A stretch of DNA of 64,000 nt from NCBI RefSeq assembly GCF_000962805.1, contig NZ_JZTW01000007.1:124001-188000 (forward strand). Direction: 5' to 3'. Shown in pieces: positions 56,824 through 64,000 of the stretch (its first letter is position 1; every line of letters begins with the position of its first letter). The notes under the pieces were generated by a model. It was not told where the DNA came from, searched no databases, and worked only from the letters and a program-made list of their open reading frames with translations. This DNA is from Pseudarthrobacter chlorophenolicus. GTDB taxonomy: Bacteria; Actinomycetota; Actinomycetes; Actinomycetales; Micrococcaceae. Position numbers and translations under genes: made by a program.

Positions 56824-56862
56824 TCCGTACACCACAACAAATTTCTAGACAGAGGGGTTCAC

Positions 56863-57699
56863 ATGGCGAACTACACTGCCGCTGACATCAAGGCCCTGCG
56901 CGAGCGCACCGGCGCCGGCATGATGGACGTCAAGAAGGCTCTTGACGAAGCCAACGGTGACGCCGAAAAGGCCATCGAAATCATCCGCATCAAGGGCCTC
57001 AAGGGTGCCACCAAGCGCGAAGGCCGCTCCACCGCCGAAGGCCTCGTTGCTGCCAAGGTCAGCAACGGCGTCGGCGTCATGATCGAGGTCAACTGCGAGA
57101 CCGACTTCGTTGCCAAGGCTGACAAGTTCATCCAGCTGGCCGACAAGGTCCTGGCCGTTGCCGTCGAGTCCGGCGCTGCCGACCTCGAAACCCTCCTCGC
57201 CACCGATGTCGACGGCAAGCCGCTGTCCGAGGTCGTTATCGAAGAAGGCGCTGTCCTGGGCGAAAAGGTCGTCGTCCGCCGCATTTCCCGCATCGAGGGT
57301 GCAACGGTTGATGCCTACCTGCACAAGACCTCGAAGGACCTCCCGGCCCAGGTGGGCGTCCTGTTCGCTGTCGACGGTGAAAGCGAAGCCGCTGCCACCG
57401 CCGCCCACGACGTCGCCGTCCACATCGCCGCCATGGCCCCGAACTACCTGACCCGCGAGGACGTCCCGTCCGACCTGGTCGAGTCCGAGCGCCGCATCGC
57501 TGAAGAGACCGCAAAGGCCGAAGGCAAGCCCGAAGCCGCCCTCACCAAGATCGTCGAAGGCCGCGTAACGGGCTTCTACAAGGGTGAGGTACTGGTTGAC
57601 CAGGCCTTCGCCAAGGATGCCAAGAAGTCCGTGGCACAGATCCTCGAAGAGGCCGGTGTCAAGGGAACCGCTTTCGCACGTTTCCGCGTCGGCTCCTAG
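56863..57699 (+). CDS. tsf: Elongation factor Ts
   Basis: 278 residues. Exchanges GDP for GTP on EF-Tu. The N-terminal UBA-like domain has ALRERTGAGMMDVKKALDEANGD; the core carries EVNCETDFVAKADKF, the conserved TDFVAK motif that inserts in EF-Tu. Only the C-terminal half of the dimerisation region is reduced, as in other actinobacteria. A terminator follows. Confidence 0.96.
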   Translation: MANYTAADIKALRERTGAGMMDVKKALDEANGDAEKAIEIIRIKGLKGATKREGRSTAEGLVAAKVSNGVGVMIEVNCETDFVAKADKFIQLADKVLAVAVESGAADLETLLATDVDGKPLSEVVIEEGAVLGEKVVVRRISRIEGATVDAYLHKTSKDLPAQVGVLFAVDGESEAAATAAHDVAVHIAAMAPNYLTREDVPSDLVESERRIAEETAKAEGKPEAALTKIVEGRVTGFYKGEVLVDQAFAKDAKKSVAQILEEAGVKGTAFARFRVGS

Positions 57700-57709
57700 C
57701 CGAACATGT

Positions 57710-57742
57710 AAGGGGGTGGCCACTTCGGTGGCCGCCCCTTTT
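57710..57742 (+). terminator. Rho-independent terminator after tsf
   Basis: A 14-bp stem (AAGGGGGTGGCCAC with GTGGCCGCCCCTTT, one or two G.U pairs) around TTCG, ending in a T run. It leaves pyrH to its own promoter; a GGCAGGATAA element lies 35 nt before pyrH. Confidence 0.9.
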
Positions 57743-57869
57743 GCATGCGCAGGGTTCGTGCCCTGAGTTTTGCGCCGGGCGCCGGGCGCCGGTCGCCGGG
57801 CACCGCCGGTTCCGGCCACCGGTTCAGGCAGGATAACCTTTTTTCGAAAGACACCAACGGGAAGGCACC

Positions 57870-58607
57870 ATGGAAGCCGTCAATACTGTAATGCAGCCAG
57901 AGAAGAGCCGGCGGCGGGTCCTCCTGAAGCTCTCCGGCGAGGTTTTCGGCGGCGGGAAGCTGGGTGTCGATCCCGAGACCGTCCGCAACGTCGCCAAGCA
58001 GATTGCCGCTGCCGTCCCGGACGTTGAAGTGGCCATCGTGGTGGGCGGCGGCAACTTCTTCCGCGGTGCCGAACTGTCCCAGAGCGGGATGGACAGGTCG
58101 CGGGCGGACTACATGGGAATGCTCGGCACCGTCATGAACTGCCTCGCCCTGCAGGACTTCCTGGAGCAGGCGGGCGTTGAGACGCGCGTGCAGAGCGCCA
58201 TCACCATGGGACAGGTGGCTGAGGCCTACATCCCGCGCCGCGCCATCCGCCACATGGAAAAGGGCCGCGTCGTCATTTTTGGGGCCGGTGCCGGCCTGCC
58301 GTACTTCTCCACTGACACCGTGGCCGCCCAGCGTGCCCTTGAAGTCCACGCCGATGTTGTCCTCATGGCCAAGAGCGGCGTTGACGCCGTCTACACCGCG
58401 GACCCCAAGAAGGATCCCACCGCCGAACGGCTGGAGACCCTGAGCTACGACGACGCCCTGCGGCGGGACATCCGGGTCATGGACCAGACCGCCATGACCA
58501 TGTGCAAGGACAACGACCTGTCCATGGTGGTGTTCGGCATGGAAGGCGAAGGCAACGTCACCCGCGCCATCCGGGGCGAGAAGCTGGGCACCCTGGTCAC
58601 CACCTAG
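57870..58607 (+). CDS. pyrH: UMP kinase
   Basis: 245 residues, hexameric. Phosphorylates UMP with ATP for pyrimidine synthesis. [17 protein letters not shown] opens the chain, [15 protein letters not shown] is the conserved glycine loop, and [13 protein letters not shown] the metal/ATP region. Start ATG at 57870 follows GGGAAGG. It is placed as in other actinobacteria, between tsf and frr. Confidence 0.96.
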   Translation: MEAVNTVMQPEKSRRRVLLKLSGEVFGGGKLGVDPETVRNVAKQIAAAVPDVEVAIVVGGGNFFRGAELSQSGMDRSRADYMGMLGTVMNCLALQDFLEQAGVETRVQSAITMGQVAEAYIPRRAIRHMEKGRVVIFGAGAGLPYFSTDTVAAQRALEVHADVVLMAKSGVDAVYTADPKKDPTAERLETLSYDDALRRDIRVMDQTAMTMCKDNDLSMVVFGMEGEGNVTRAIRGEKLGTLVTT

Positions 58608-58731
58608 CTCCGGCTAGGATGTTTTCAGGACAGTTCCGCTGCCGCCCCCGGGCGGTGGCGGAAGCAGCGACAGAGAACCACGCGTGCATGGAACCGGCGC
58701 CCCGGACCGCACCAGAACCCCAGGAGAGACC

Positions 58732-59289
58732 GTGATCGAAGAAACCTTGCTCGAAGCCGAAGAAAAGATGGACAAGGCCGTAGAGGTTGCCAAGGAAGAC
58801 TTCGCTTCCATCCGCACCGGCCGCGCCAACCCCGGCCTGTACAACAGGGTCCTGGTGGACTACTACGGCTCGCCCACACCCCTGCAGCAGCTCGCCTCGT
58901 TCGCCATCCCCGACGCCCGGACCATCCTCATCACCCCGTTCGACAAGACCGCGCTGCGCGAGATTGAACGCGCCCTGAGCGATTCCGAGGTGGGGGCCAA
59001 CCCGTCCAACGACGGCAACGTCATCCGGATCACCATCCCGGAACTGACCAAGGAACGCCGCAAGGAATACGTCAAGATCGTCAAGACGAAGGGCGAGGAC
59101 GCCAAGGTGTCCATCCGCAATATCCGCCGCAAGGCCAAGGAAGCCCTGGACCGCCTGGTCAAGGACGGCGAAGCCGGCGAAGACGAAGGCACCCGGGCCG
59201 AAAAGGAGCTGGACGGCCTGACCAAGGCCCACGTGGATGGCATCGATGAGCTGCTCAAGCGCAAGGAAGCAGAGCTGCTCGAAGTCTGA
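58732..59289 (+). CDS. frr: Ribosome recycling factor
   Basis: 185 residues. Splits post-termination ribosomes with EF-G. The three-helix domain opens [24 protein letters not shown], with [19 protein letters not shown] next and [18 protein letters not shown] late, all characteristic. GTG at 58732 follows CAGGAGAG; an ATG at 58684 adds residues that look unlike other RRFs. It overlaps cdsA by one base (TGATG). Confidence 0.96.
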   Translation: MIEETLLEAEEKMDKAVEVAKEDFASIRTGRANPGLYNRVLVDYYGSPTPLQQLASFAIPDARTILITPFDKTALREIERALSDSEVGANPSNDGNVIRITIPELTKERRKEYVKIVKTKGEDAKVSIRNIRRKAKEALDRLVKDGEAGEDEGTRAEKELDGLTKAHVDGIDELLKRKEAELLEV

Positions 59290-60215
59290 TGGGCCAGGCA
59301 GATCAGGCCCCCGCACCACGGGCGCGCATACGGGGGAAGCAGCCCAGGAGCAATCCGACACCGAAGGCCGGCCGGAACCTCCCGGCGGCCGTTGCGGTGG
59401 GCCTGGCCATGCTGGTTGCCGTACTCGGCGGACTGCTGTTCCTCCCGTTGGCGTTCGTGGCCATCGTTACGGCTTTCGCCGTGTTCGGGGTCTGGGAGAT
59501 CTACCGTGCCCTGGAAGCCAACGGGACCAGGATGCCCATCGTCCCGGTAATGACCGGAACTGTGGCCATGCCCTTTGTGGCGTACTTCGGAGGCATTGAA
59601 AGCCTGCTCTTCGGCATGCTGCTCAGCTCCGTGGCTGTGCTCCTTTGGCGGTCCATCGACACCGCTGCCGGCTCGGCCAACAGCATCTTCGCTGGTGTCT
59701 TCACCCTGGGCTGGGTGCCCTTTTTCATCAGTTTCGCCGCGCTGCCGCTGCATGCTGCGGGCGCCGCGGCTCCGCTGGGGCTGTGGCCGGGCGGCACCAT
59801 TCCCGAAGGCGCCTGGCAGATCGCCGTCATGCTGCTGCTGGTGGTGTCCAATGACACGTTCGGCTACCTGGTGGGGGCATCGCTGGGCAAGCACCCCATG
59901 GCGCCCAAGATCAGCCCCAAGAAGTCCTGGGAAGGTTTCGCCGGATCAGTGGCCGGCGCCGTCCTGATCGGCGTCCTCGCCTGCATCTTCATCCTGGACA
60001 AGCCCTGGTGGGTGGGTGTGGTCCTGGCCGTCGGCACCGTGGCCGCCTCCACTGCCGGCGACCTTGCCGAGTCCATGGTGAAACGCGAACTTGGCGTCAA
60101 GGACATGAGCAGCATCCTCCCCGGGCACGGCGGGGTCATGGACCGGCTGGACTCCATCGTGTTCGCGTCCCCGCTGGTCTACGTCCTCTACGGGTTCGTC
60201 ACCGGAAGCTGGTGA
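59289..60215 (+). CDS. cdsA: Phosphatidate cytidylyltransferase
   Basis: 308 residues, about eight TM helices. Makes CDP-diacylglycerol from phosphatidate and CTP. The signature SMVKRELGVKDMSSILPGHGGVMDRLDS is complete with all Lys, Asp, His and Gly positions. The upstream helix block is preceded by a basic cytoplasmic N-terminus. Translationally coupled to frr (overlap TGATG). Confidence 0.96.
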   Translation: MGQADQAPAPRARIRGKQPRSNPTPKAGRNLPAAVAVGLAMLVAVLGGLLFLPLAFVAIVTAFAVFGVWEIYRALEANGTRMPIVPVMTGTVAMPFVAYFGGIESLLFGMLLSSVAVLLWRSIDTAAGSANSIFAGVFTLGWVPFFISFAALPLHAAGAAAPLGLWPGGTIPEGAWQIAVMLLLVVSNDTFGYLVGASLGKHPMAPKISPKKSWEGFAGSVAGAVLIGVLACIFILDKPWWVGVVLAVGTVAASTAGDLAESMVKRELGVKDMSSILPGHGGVMDRLDSIVFASPLVYVLYGFVTGSW

Positions 60216-60271
60216 ACCCCCTGTTTGCGGGGAAGCCCGGCCCTCACAGGGCAGCATCATCCCGGCACCAA

Positions 60272-60277
60272 TAGACT
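60272..60277 (+). promoter_or_regulatory. Probable -10 of the DivIVA-motif gene
   Basis: TAGACT, inside a small CACCA-N-TGGTG dyad (about 60266-60281), 43 nt before the start. Confidence 0.4.
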
Positions 60278-60320
60278 GGTGCCACAGCGCTACGGCTGAA
60301 GAGCATTGAAGGAACCAACA

Positions 60321-60905
60321 GTGGCATTGGATATTCATCGGCAGATCCCTGCGTCATTTGAGCGCGTGCAGCGCAGTGAATACGGTTACAACGCCAAGCA
60401 GGTGGACCAGTTCCTCCAGCGGGCACGGGTGTCCCTGGAGTCACCCCACGATGCCGCGCAGCCCATCAACAGCTCAGACGTCCGGGCTGTGTCCTTTGAC
60501 CCGGTCAAGGGCGGCTACTCCGCTTCCGTGGTGGACGCGGCCCTGGACCGGTTGGAAGACGCGTTCGCCCGCAGGGAGCGCGACGAACTGATTGCGGCCA
60601 GCGGCGAGGAAGCCTGGCTGCGCGAAATCGGCAAGCTCTCGGGAATCCTCCGCGGACGCCTCCACCGCCCGGATGGGGAACGTTTCCGGCGGCCCGCCAA
60701 GAACAAGGCCCGCAGCTATAACACCGCCGATGTGGACCGGCTTTGCCACGAACTCGTGGCCTATCTGGAACACGACAAGCCGCTCAGCGTGGACAGCGTC
60801 CGCCGCGCCGTGTTCCGCCCGGAAACCGGGCGCGACGGCTATGAAGAAGCCCAGGTGGATGCGTTCCTGGACCGCGTCATTGAGCTGATGGCCGCCATCG
60901 ACTGA
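60321..60905 (+). CDS. DivIVA-motif repeat protein
   Basis: 194 residues. Four copies of a DivIVA-like N-terminal motif can be seen: YGYNAKQVDQFLQRA, GGYSASVVDAALDRLEDAF, YNTADVDRLCHELVAYL and DGYEEAQVDAFLDRVIELM. The usual long coiled coil is absent. DivIVA domains recognise curved membrane at poles and septa, so a growth or division role is possible. GTG at 60321 follows AAGGA at ideal spacing; ATG at 60306 is in frame. It follows cdsA. Confidence 0.78.
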   Translation: MALDIHRQIPASFERVQRSEYGYNAKQVDQFLQRARVSLESPHDAAQPINSSDVRAVSFDPVKGGYSASVVDAALDRLEDAFARRERDELIAASGEEAWLREIGKLSGILRGRLHRPDGERFRRPAKNKARSYNTADVDRLCHELVAYLEHDKPLSVDSVRRAVFRPETGRDGYEEAQVDAFLDRVIELMAAID

Positions 60906-60927
60906 CGCCTTCCGGCCCGCACGCCTC

Positions 60928-61626
60928 CTAGATTCCTTCTGGTGGCGTGGGGGAGAGCGGCGTGAACCGGCTCCAGATGTCCCGGTAGCTCCGGTAGCCG
61001 TTCACTGCCGAGACGGCCAGGAACGAGAACCCGCACGCACCGCCCATCAGCAGCGCCGCAACAGTTCCGGCCCCAAGAAGGGTCAGCAGCAGCCCAGCCA
61101 GGATGGCAATCAGGGCACCGTTCGCCATCGACATGAAAATCATGCTGCTGCCGGCCACGTGGCGGAAATTGCCGCGGTTGCCGAAGAAATAGTACGTCTG
61201 GACAGAACCGGCCTCATCGTCGTGATGGGCTGCCATCAGGTACGGGGCGACGCCCGGATCAAGCTCGACGTAAGCAGCCCTGAGCCGGTTCATGGCGGTG
61301 ACGTACATCAGGTCCTCATGCGCCACGTTCATGACCCGCAGCTGGGTCAACAGCCCCATGGCAACGTCAATGAACAGCACCACCACGGCCAGCAGGACGA
61401 ACGAATCCGAGAATCCGGTGGCCTGGCCCACCAGCGCGACGCTCACCAGTCCTGCCGAGGTGAAAGTCAGGAACATGCTGATCCTGGTCAGCACCTCACC
61501 CTGGGCCGTACTGCGGGACGCCAGCAGGCCCCAGTGCTCCGTGGCGAGCAGCTGCGCCCGCACGGACGGCGGAACCGGTTCCGCTGCCGGGTTTTCGTCC
61601 CGGATGGACATGGCGTAATTGTCCAC
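60928..61626 (-). CDS. Hypothetical multi-pass membrane protein
   Basis: 232 residues, family not recognised. The lead reads VRAQLLATEHWGLLASRSTAQGEVLTR, and four helices follow: MFLTFTSAGLVSVALVGQ, SFVLLAVVVLFIDVAMGLL, the later SSMIFMSMANGALIAILAG and LLLTLLGAGTVAALLMGG. A cytoplasmic loop with YVTAMNRLRAAYVEL and HHDDEAGS links the pairs. GTG at 61626 is 4 nt after the symporter stop; ATG at 61611 is in frame. Probably the end of the symporter operon. Confidence 0.65.
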   Translation of the reverse strand: MDNYAMSIRDENPAAEPVPPSVRAQLLATEHWGLLASRSTAQGEVLTRISMFLTFTSAGLVSVALVGQATGFSDSFVLLAVVVLFIDVAMGLLTQLRVMNVAHEDLMYVTAMNRLRAAYVELDPGVAPYLMAAHHDDEAGSVQTYYFFGNRGNFRHVAGSSMIFMSMANGALIAILAGLLLTLLGAGTVAALLMGGACGFSFLAVSAVNGYRSYRDIWSRFTPLSPTPPEGI

Positions 61627-61630
61627 CCAA

Positions 61631-63097
61631 TCAGCGTCCGGTAGCCAGCGGCCTTTCCGGCGTGTGCAGCCGGGTCATGACGCGGACCAGCGTCTTGGGT
61701 ACGCGGCCTGCCGTGGCCCGGGACACCAGCACCATGACGGCGAAAGCCGTGGGGACGGACCAGGCCGCGGGCTGGGCGAGCCATGCCGGCGTACTGGCCG
61801 CCCCCGCCAGCGAGCCGGCGATCATGGCACCGCCGCAGAGCACCCCGCCGGTCACCATGCCGGCGATGGCTCCGGCGTCGGTCAGGCCCCGCCACCAGAT
61901 ACCCAGCAGCAGGACCGGGCAGACGGTGGAAGCGGTGAAGGCGAACACCAGCCCCACGCTGCCGGCCAGCGCCAGGGAGCCCGTCATCAGGGCGAAGCCG
62001 AGAGGCACGACGGCGGACACCACCGCTGCGAGGCGGAAACCTCCTACGCCGGCCCCCAGGACGTCCTGGCTGATGACGCCGGCCAGGGACACCACCAGCC
62101 CGGACGTGGTGGACAGGAATGCTGCGAAAGCGCCAGCCACCACCAGCGCAGAAAGCAGGTCTCCGGCGGGGCCACCGATGAGTTCACGGGGCAGCAGCAG
62201 GACCATCGCGTCGGGCTGGCCCGAGCGGGCAAGGTCCGGCGCGAACATGCGGCCCACCAGGCCGTAGGCGGTGGGGAACAGGTAGAACACGGACAGCAGT
62301 CCCAACACGATCAGGGTGGTGCGCCGCGCGGACTGCCCATCCGGGTTGGTGTAGAACCTGACCAGGACGTGCGGCAGGCCAAGGGTCCCGAACAGCAGTG
62401 CAACGAGAAGCGAAACGTTGGTGTACCACCCTGCAGGGGCCAGGCCGGTGGGATTTTCGGACGGCGGGGCGAGGGCCGGTGTTCCGGTGCCGGCAAGCAG
62501 AAAGACGATGAAGAGGATGGGTACCGCCAGGGCGGTCAGCTTCAGCCAGTACTGGAACGCCTGGACGAACGTGATGGACCGCATTCCGCCCGCCACCACG
62601 GTCAGGCAGACAACCACCACCACCGCCACCGATCCCACCCAGGACGGCAGCCCGGTGGTGATCCGGATGGTCAGGGCTGCCCCGTGCAGCTGCGGAACGA
62701 TGTACAGCCAGCCCACCAGCACCACCACCAGGCTGGTGACCTTGCGGACCGCCCGGGAGTCCAGCCGGGCTTCGGTGAAGTCAGGGATGGTGTACGCCCC
62801 GGAACGCCGGAGCGGGGCGGCCACGAACAGCAGCAGCATCAGGTAGCCGGCCGTGTAACCCACCGGGAACCACAGGGCGTCCGTCCCGGAGAGCAGCAGC
62901 AGGCCCGCGACGCCAAGGAAGCTGGCGGCCGACAGGTATTCGCCGCCGATCGCGGACGCATTCCACCATGGCCGCACAGTCCGCGACGCCACGAAGAAAT
63001 CGCCGGTGGTCCGCGAGATACGGAGGCCGTAGAAACCGATCACCGCGGTGGCCACGGAGACCACGGCCAAGGCAGCGGCTGCAATCCCCGGGTTCAC
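61631..63097 (-). CDS. Sodium:solute symporter (SSF family)
   Basis: 488 residues with thirteen helices. WWNASAIGGEYLSAASFLGVAGL is the substrate/Na region of SSF helix 1-2, and FGTLGLPHVLVRFYTNPDGQSARRT is the conserved loop of acetate/pyruvate (ActP-like) members. Likely takes up acetate, pyruvate or another monocarboxylate with sodium. GTG at 63097 follows a GGAG. It lies behind a small membrane gene and a LytTR regulator, the neighbours often found in nutrient-sensing symporter operons. Confidence 0.88.
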   Translation of the reverse strand: MNPGIAAAALAVVSVATAVIGFYGLRISRTTGDFFVASRTVRPWWNASAIGGEYLSAASFLGVAGLLLLSGTDALWFPVGYTAGYLMLLLFVAAPLRRSGAYTIPDFTEARLDSRAVRKVTSLVVVLVGWLYIVPQLHGAALTIRITTGLPSWVGSVAVVVVVCLTVVAGGMRSITFVQAFQYWLKLTALAVPILFIVFLLAGTGTPALAPPSENPTGLAPAGWYTNVSLLVALLFGTLGLPHVLVRFYTNPDGQSARRTTLIVLGLLSVFYLFPTAYGLVGRMFAPDLARSGQPDAMVLLLPRELIGGPAGDLLSALVVAGAFAAFLSTTSGLVVSLAGVISQDVLGAGVGGFRLAAVVSAVVPLGFALMTGSLALAGSVGLVFAFTASTVCPVLLLGIWWRGLTDAGAIAGMVTGGVLCGGAMIAGSLAGAASTPAWLAQPAAWSVPTAFAVMVLVSRATAGRVPKTLVRVMTRLHTPERPLATGR

Positions 63098-63130
63098 GCC
63101 GGGCTCCGCTTCACCATGTACCCGGGGGAA

Positions 63131-63481
63131 TCACTGGTCACCGGCCAGGTCCCGGTAGCGGGCCTCGTTGCGGGCGGCCGTCCGGGTGTACAGCCAGGCG
63201 CTGAGGCCGATCACCGGGTAAATGCCCACACCCAGGAGGATCCAGTCGAACGGGATGCCGGCAATGGTCGTCTCGGCCAGGCCGGGGACGGCGGCCAGCA
63301 GAAGGGGGAAAGCGCCGAGGATCACCAGGAATCCGCCGGCCACCACCAGTGCCAGGCGCAGTTGCGACCGGATGAGGGACCGCACGAACACCTGGCCCAC
63401 ATCGGACTCCTGCGCCGCTTCGCGGGATTCCGTGACGGGGCGGGCAGCCGCGGCCGGGGCCGTCACCCGAACCCTGGTCAT
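63131..63481 (-). CDS. Small two-helix membrane protein (DUF485-like)
   Basis: 116 residues. Helix 1 LRLALVVAGGFLVILGAFPLLLA, helix 2 FDWILLGVGIYPVIGLSAWLYTR, with an N-terminal Ala/Arg lead. Short two-helix proteins of the DUF485 type usually sit just before SSF acetate transporters, and this one overlaps the regulator stop by ATGA and precedes the symporter by 33 nt. A helper subunit of the transporter is likely, by context. Confidence 0.7.
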   Translation of the reverse strand: MTRVRVTAPAAAARPVTESREAAQESDVGQVFVRSLIRSQLRLALVVAGGFLVILGAFPLLLAAVPGLAETTIAGIPFDWILLGVGIYPVIGLSAWLYTRTAARNEARYRDLAGDQ

Positions 63482-64000
63482 GCGTTCGGCCTGATCCGGT
63501 TTGCCTGCAGGCGCTCCCGCACGGTGGGCAGGTGCCGGCGGCTGATGGGCAGCCCGGCGCCCGCCACGGTGACCCGGGGGCCGTCCGCCGCAAGCTTCAT
63601 GGAAGTGATGTGCTTCAGTGCCACCAGGTATGAGCGGTGCGTCCGGATGAACCCGGCATCGGCCCACTGCTGTTCCAGGTCGGCCAGCGGAACCCTGATC
63701 AGGTAGCTGGCGTCGGCGGTGTGGAGCCGCGCGTAGTCTCCCTGCGCCTGGACGTACGTGACGTCGTCGCGCCTGATCATCCTGGTGGTGCCGCCCTGGT
63801 CCACGGTGATCATCTCCGGTGCGCCGCCGCCGTCGCGCAATTCGCTGATGCGGCCCACGGAGCGCGCCAGCCGCTCGGCCCGGATGGGTTTGAGGAGGTA
63901 GTCAACGGCAGCCAGTTCAAAGGCGGCCAGGGCGTGGTCCTCGTCAGCGGTCACGAACACCACCGCGGGCGGATGGCTGCCGGCGGCAATCGCGCGGGCG
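63478..64000 (-). CDS. LytTR family response regulator (5' part outside window)
   Basis: The visible 173 residues run off the right edge. The receiver domain tail has VVFVTADEDHALAAFELAAVDYLLKP with its conserved Thr and Lys. The LytTR DNA-binding domain (ITVDQGGTTRMIRRDDVTYVQAQGDYARLHT, later FIRTHRSYLVALKHI) is the usual type that binds direct repeats. A matching sensor kinase is probably upstream of the window. Stop and small-gene start overlap (ATGA). Such pairs (YehTU/BtsRS, YpdAB) control symporters, which fits the layout. Confidence 0.88.
   Translation of the reverse strand, partial: ARAIAAGSHPPAVVFVTADEDHALAAFELAAVDYLLKPIRAERLARSVGRISELRDGGGAPEMITVDQGGTTRMIRRDDVTYVQAQGDYARLHTADASYLIRVPLADLEQQWADAGFIRTHRSYLVALKHITSMKLAADGPRVTVAGAGLPISRRHLPTVRERLQANRIRPNA

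Noticed and set aside
61619..63706. Long plus-strand frame opposite the sodium symporter and regulator
   Set aside because: Composition is Gln/Gly/Arg low complexity and the opposite strand carries intact families.

Overview
The window looks like chromosomal core DNA from a high-GC actinobacterium. Gene content and order suggest the Micrococcaceae (Arthrobacter or Pseudarthrobacter-like), but that is inferred from recognised proteins, not from a marker comparison. Signs include the strong GC bias at third codon positions, frequent GTG starts, SAM-IV type leaders before metY and metX, a GatCAB operon, the rpsB-tsf-pyrH-frr-cdsA cluster with a divergent M23 peptidase, and many genes whose start codon lies 5-8 nt after a TAnnnT-like -10 hexamer (probable leaderless mRNAs). 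I see no insertion sequence, prophage, CRISPR array or rRNA.

Layout. 0-6.3 kb: the end of a type VII (ESX/Ess-like) secretion or signalling locus, with a truncated exported or kinase-linked protein, an FHA plus winged-helix protein, a 1481-residue FHA/FtsK-type ATPase, and a signal-peptide/TM-anchored Thr/Pro-rich protein. 6.3-10.5 kb: ligA, an inositol-monophosphatase family enzyme, a GNAT acetyltransferase and a RidA protein. 10.5-14.6 kb: a CitA/CitB-type two-component system divergent from a CitM-type citrate symporter. 14.7-18.1 kb: gatCAB. 18.3-26.8 kb: a DUF5666-like exported protein, a LysR regulator divergent from tdh-kbl (threonine to glycine), an FAD amino-acid oxidase followed by hutI, a DeoR regulator with a clear palindromic operator, and a UbiH-like monooxygenase. 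26.9-31.4 kb: a CPBP membrane protein, a VOC protein, then metY and metX, each with its own SAM-IV leader. 31.6-41.3 kb: a SHOCT-like membrane protein, an SGNH esterase, an alpha/beta esterase, an S4 protein, a DUF606-type transporter, glyS, a GNAT protein, a PlsC-like acyltransferase, a lysophospholipase-like hydrolase and a YibE/F protein. 41.3-47.3 kb: flavohemoglobin, then dus-dgt-dnaG and tRNA-Asn. 47.3-55.4 kb: a small hypothetical protein, a 59-residue two-helix protein behind a Bcr/CflA transporter, a Holin-X/DUF3618 protein, a CDP-alcohol phosphatidyltransferase, an NIPA-like transporter, a GT4 glycosyltransferase, tRNA-Met(CAT), an acyl-CoA dehydrogenase and an M23 peptidase. 55.9-60.2 kb: rpsB-tsf-pyrH-frr-cdsA. 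60.3-64 kb: a DivIVA-motif protein, then a leftward block with a LytTR response regulator, a small membrane protein, a sodium:solute symporter and a membrane protein.

How the genes relate. metY and metX form a direct sulfhydrylation branch of methionine synthesis under two SAM-sensing leaders, each starting about 6 nt after an identical TACACT -10. tdh and kbl convert threonine to glycine, and the oxidase downstream may act on small amino acids. The citAB-like pair probably controls the divergent citrate transporter. The LytTR regulator overlaps the small membrane gene that precedes the symporter, which suggests nutrient-responsive control of uptake. Most of the window is ordinary core genome. 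The observations most worth following are regulatory or structural: the leaderless-promoter pattern, the DeoR and TetR-like operators, the long perfect inverted repeats between convergent genes, the paired SAM-IV leaders, and the Ess-like ATPase locus at the left edge.
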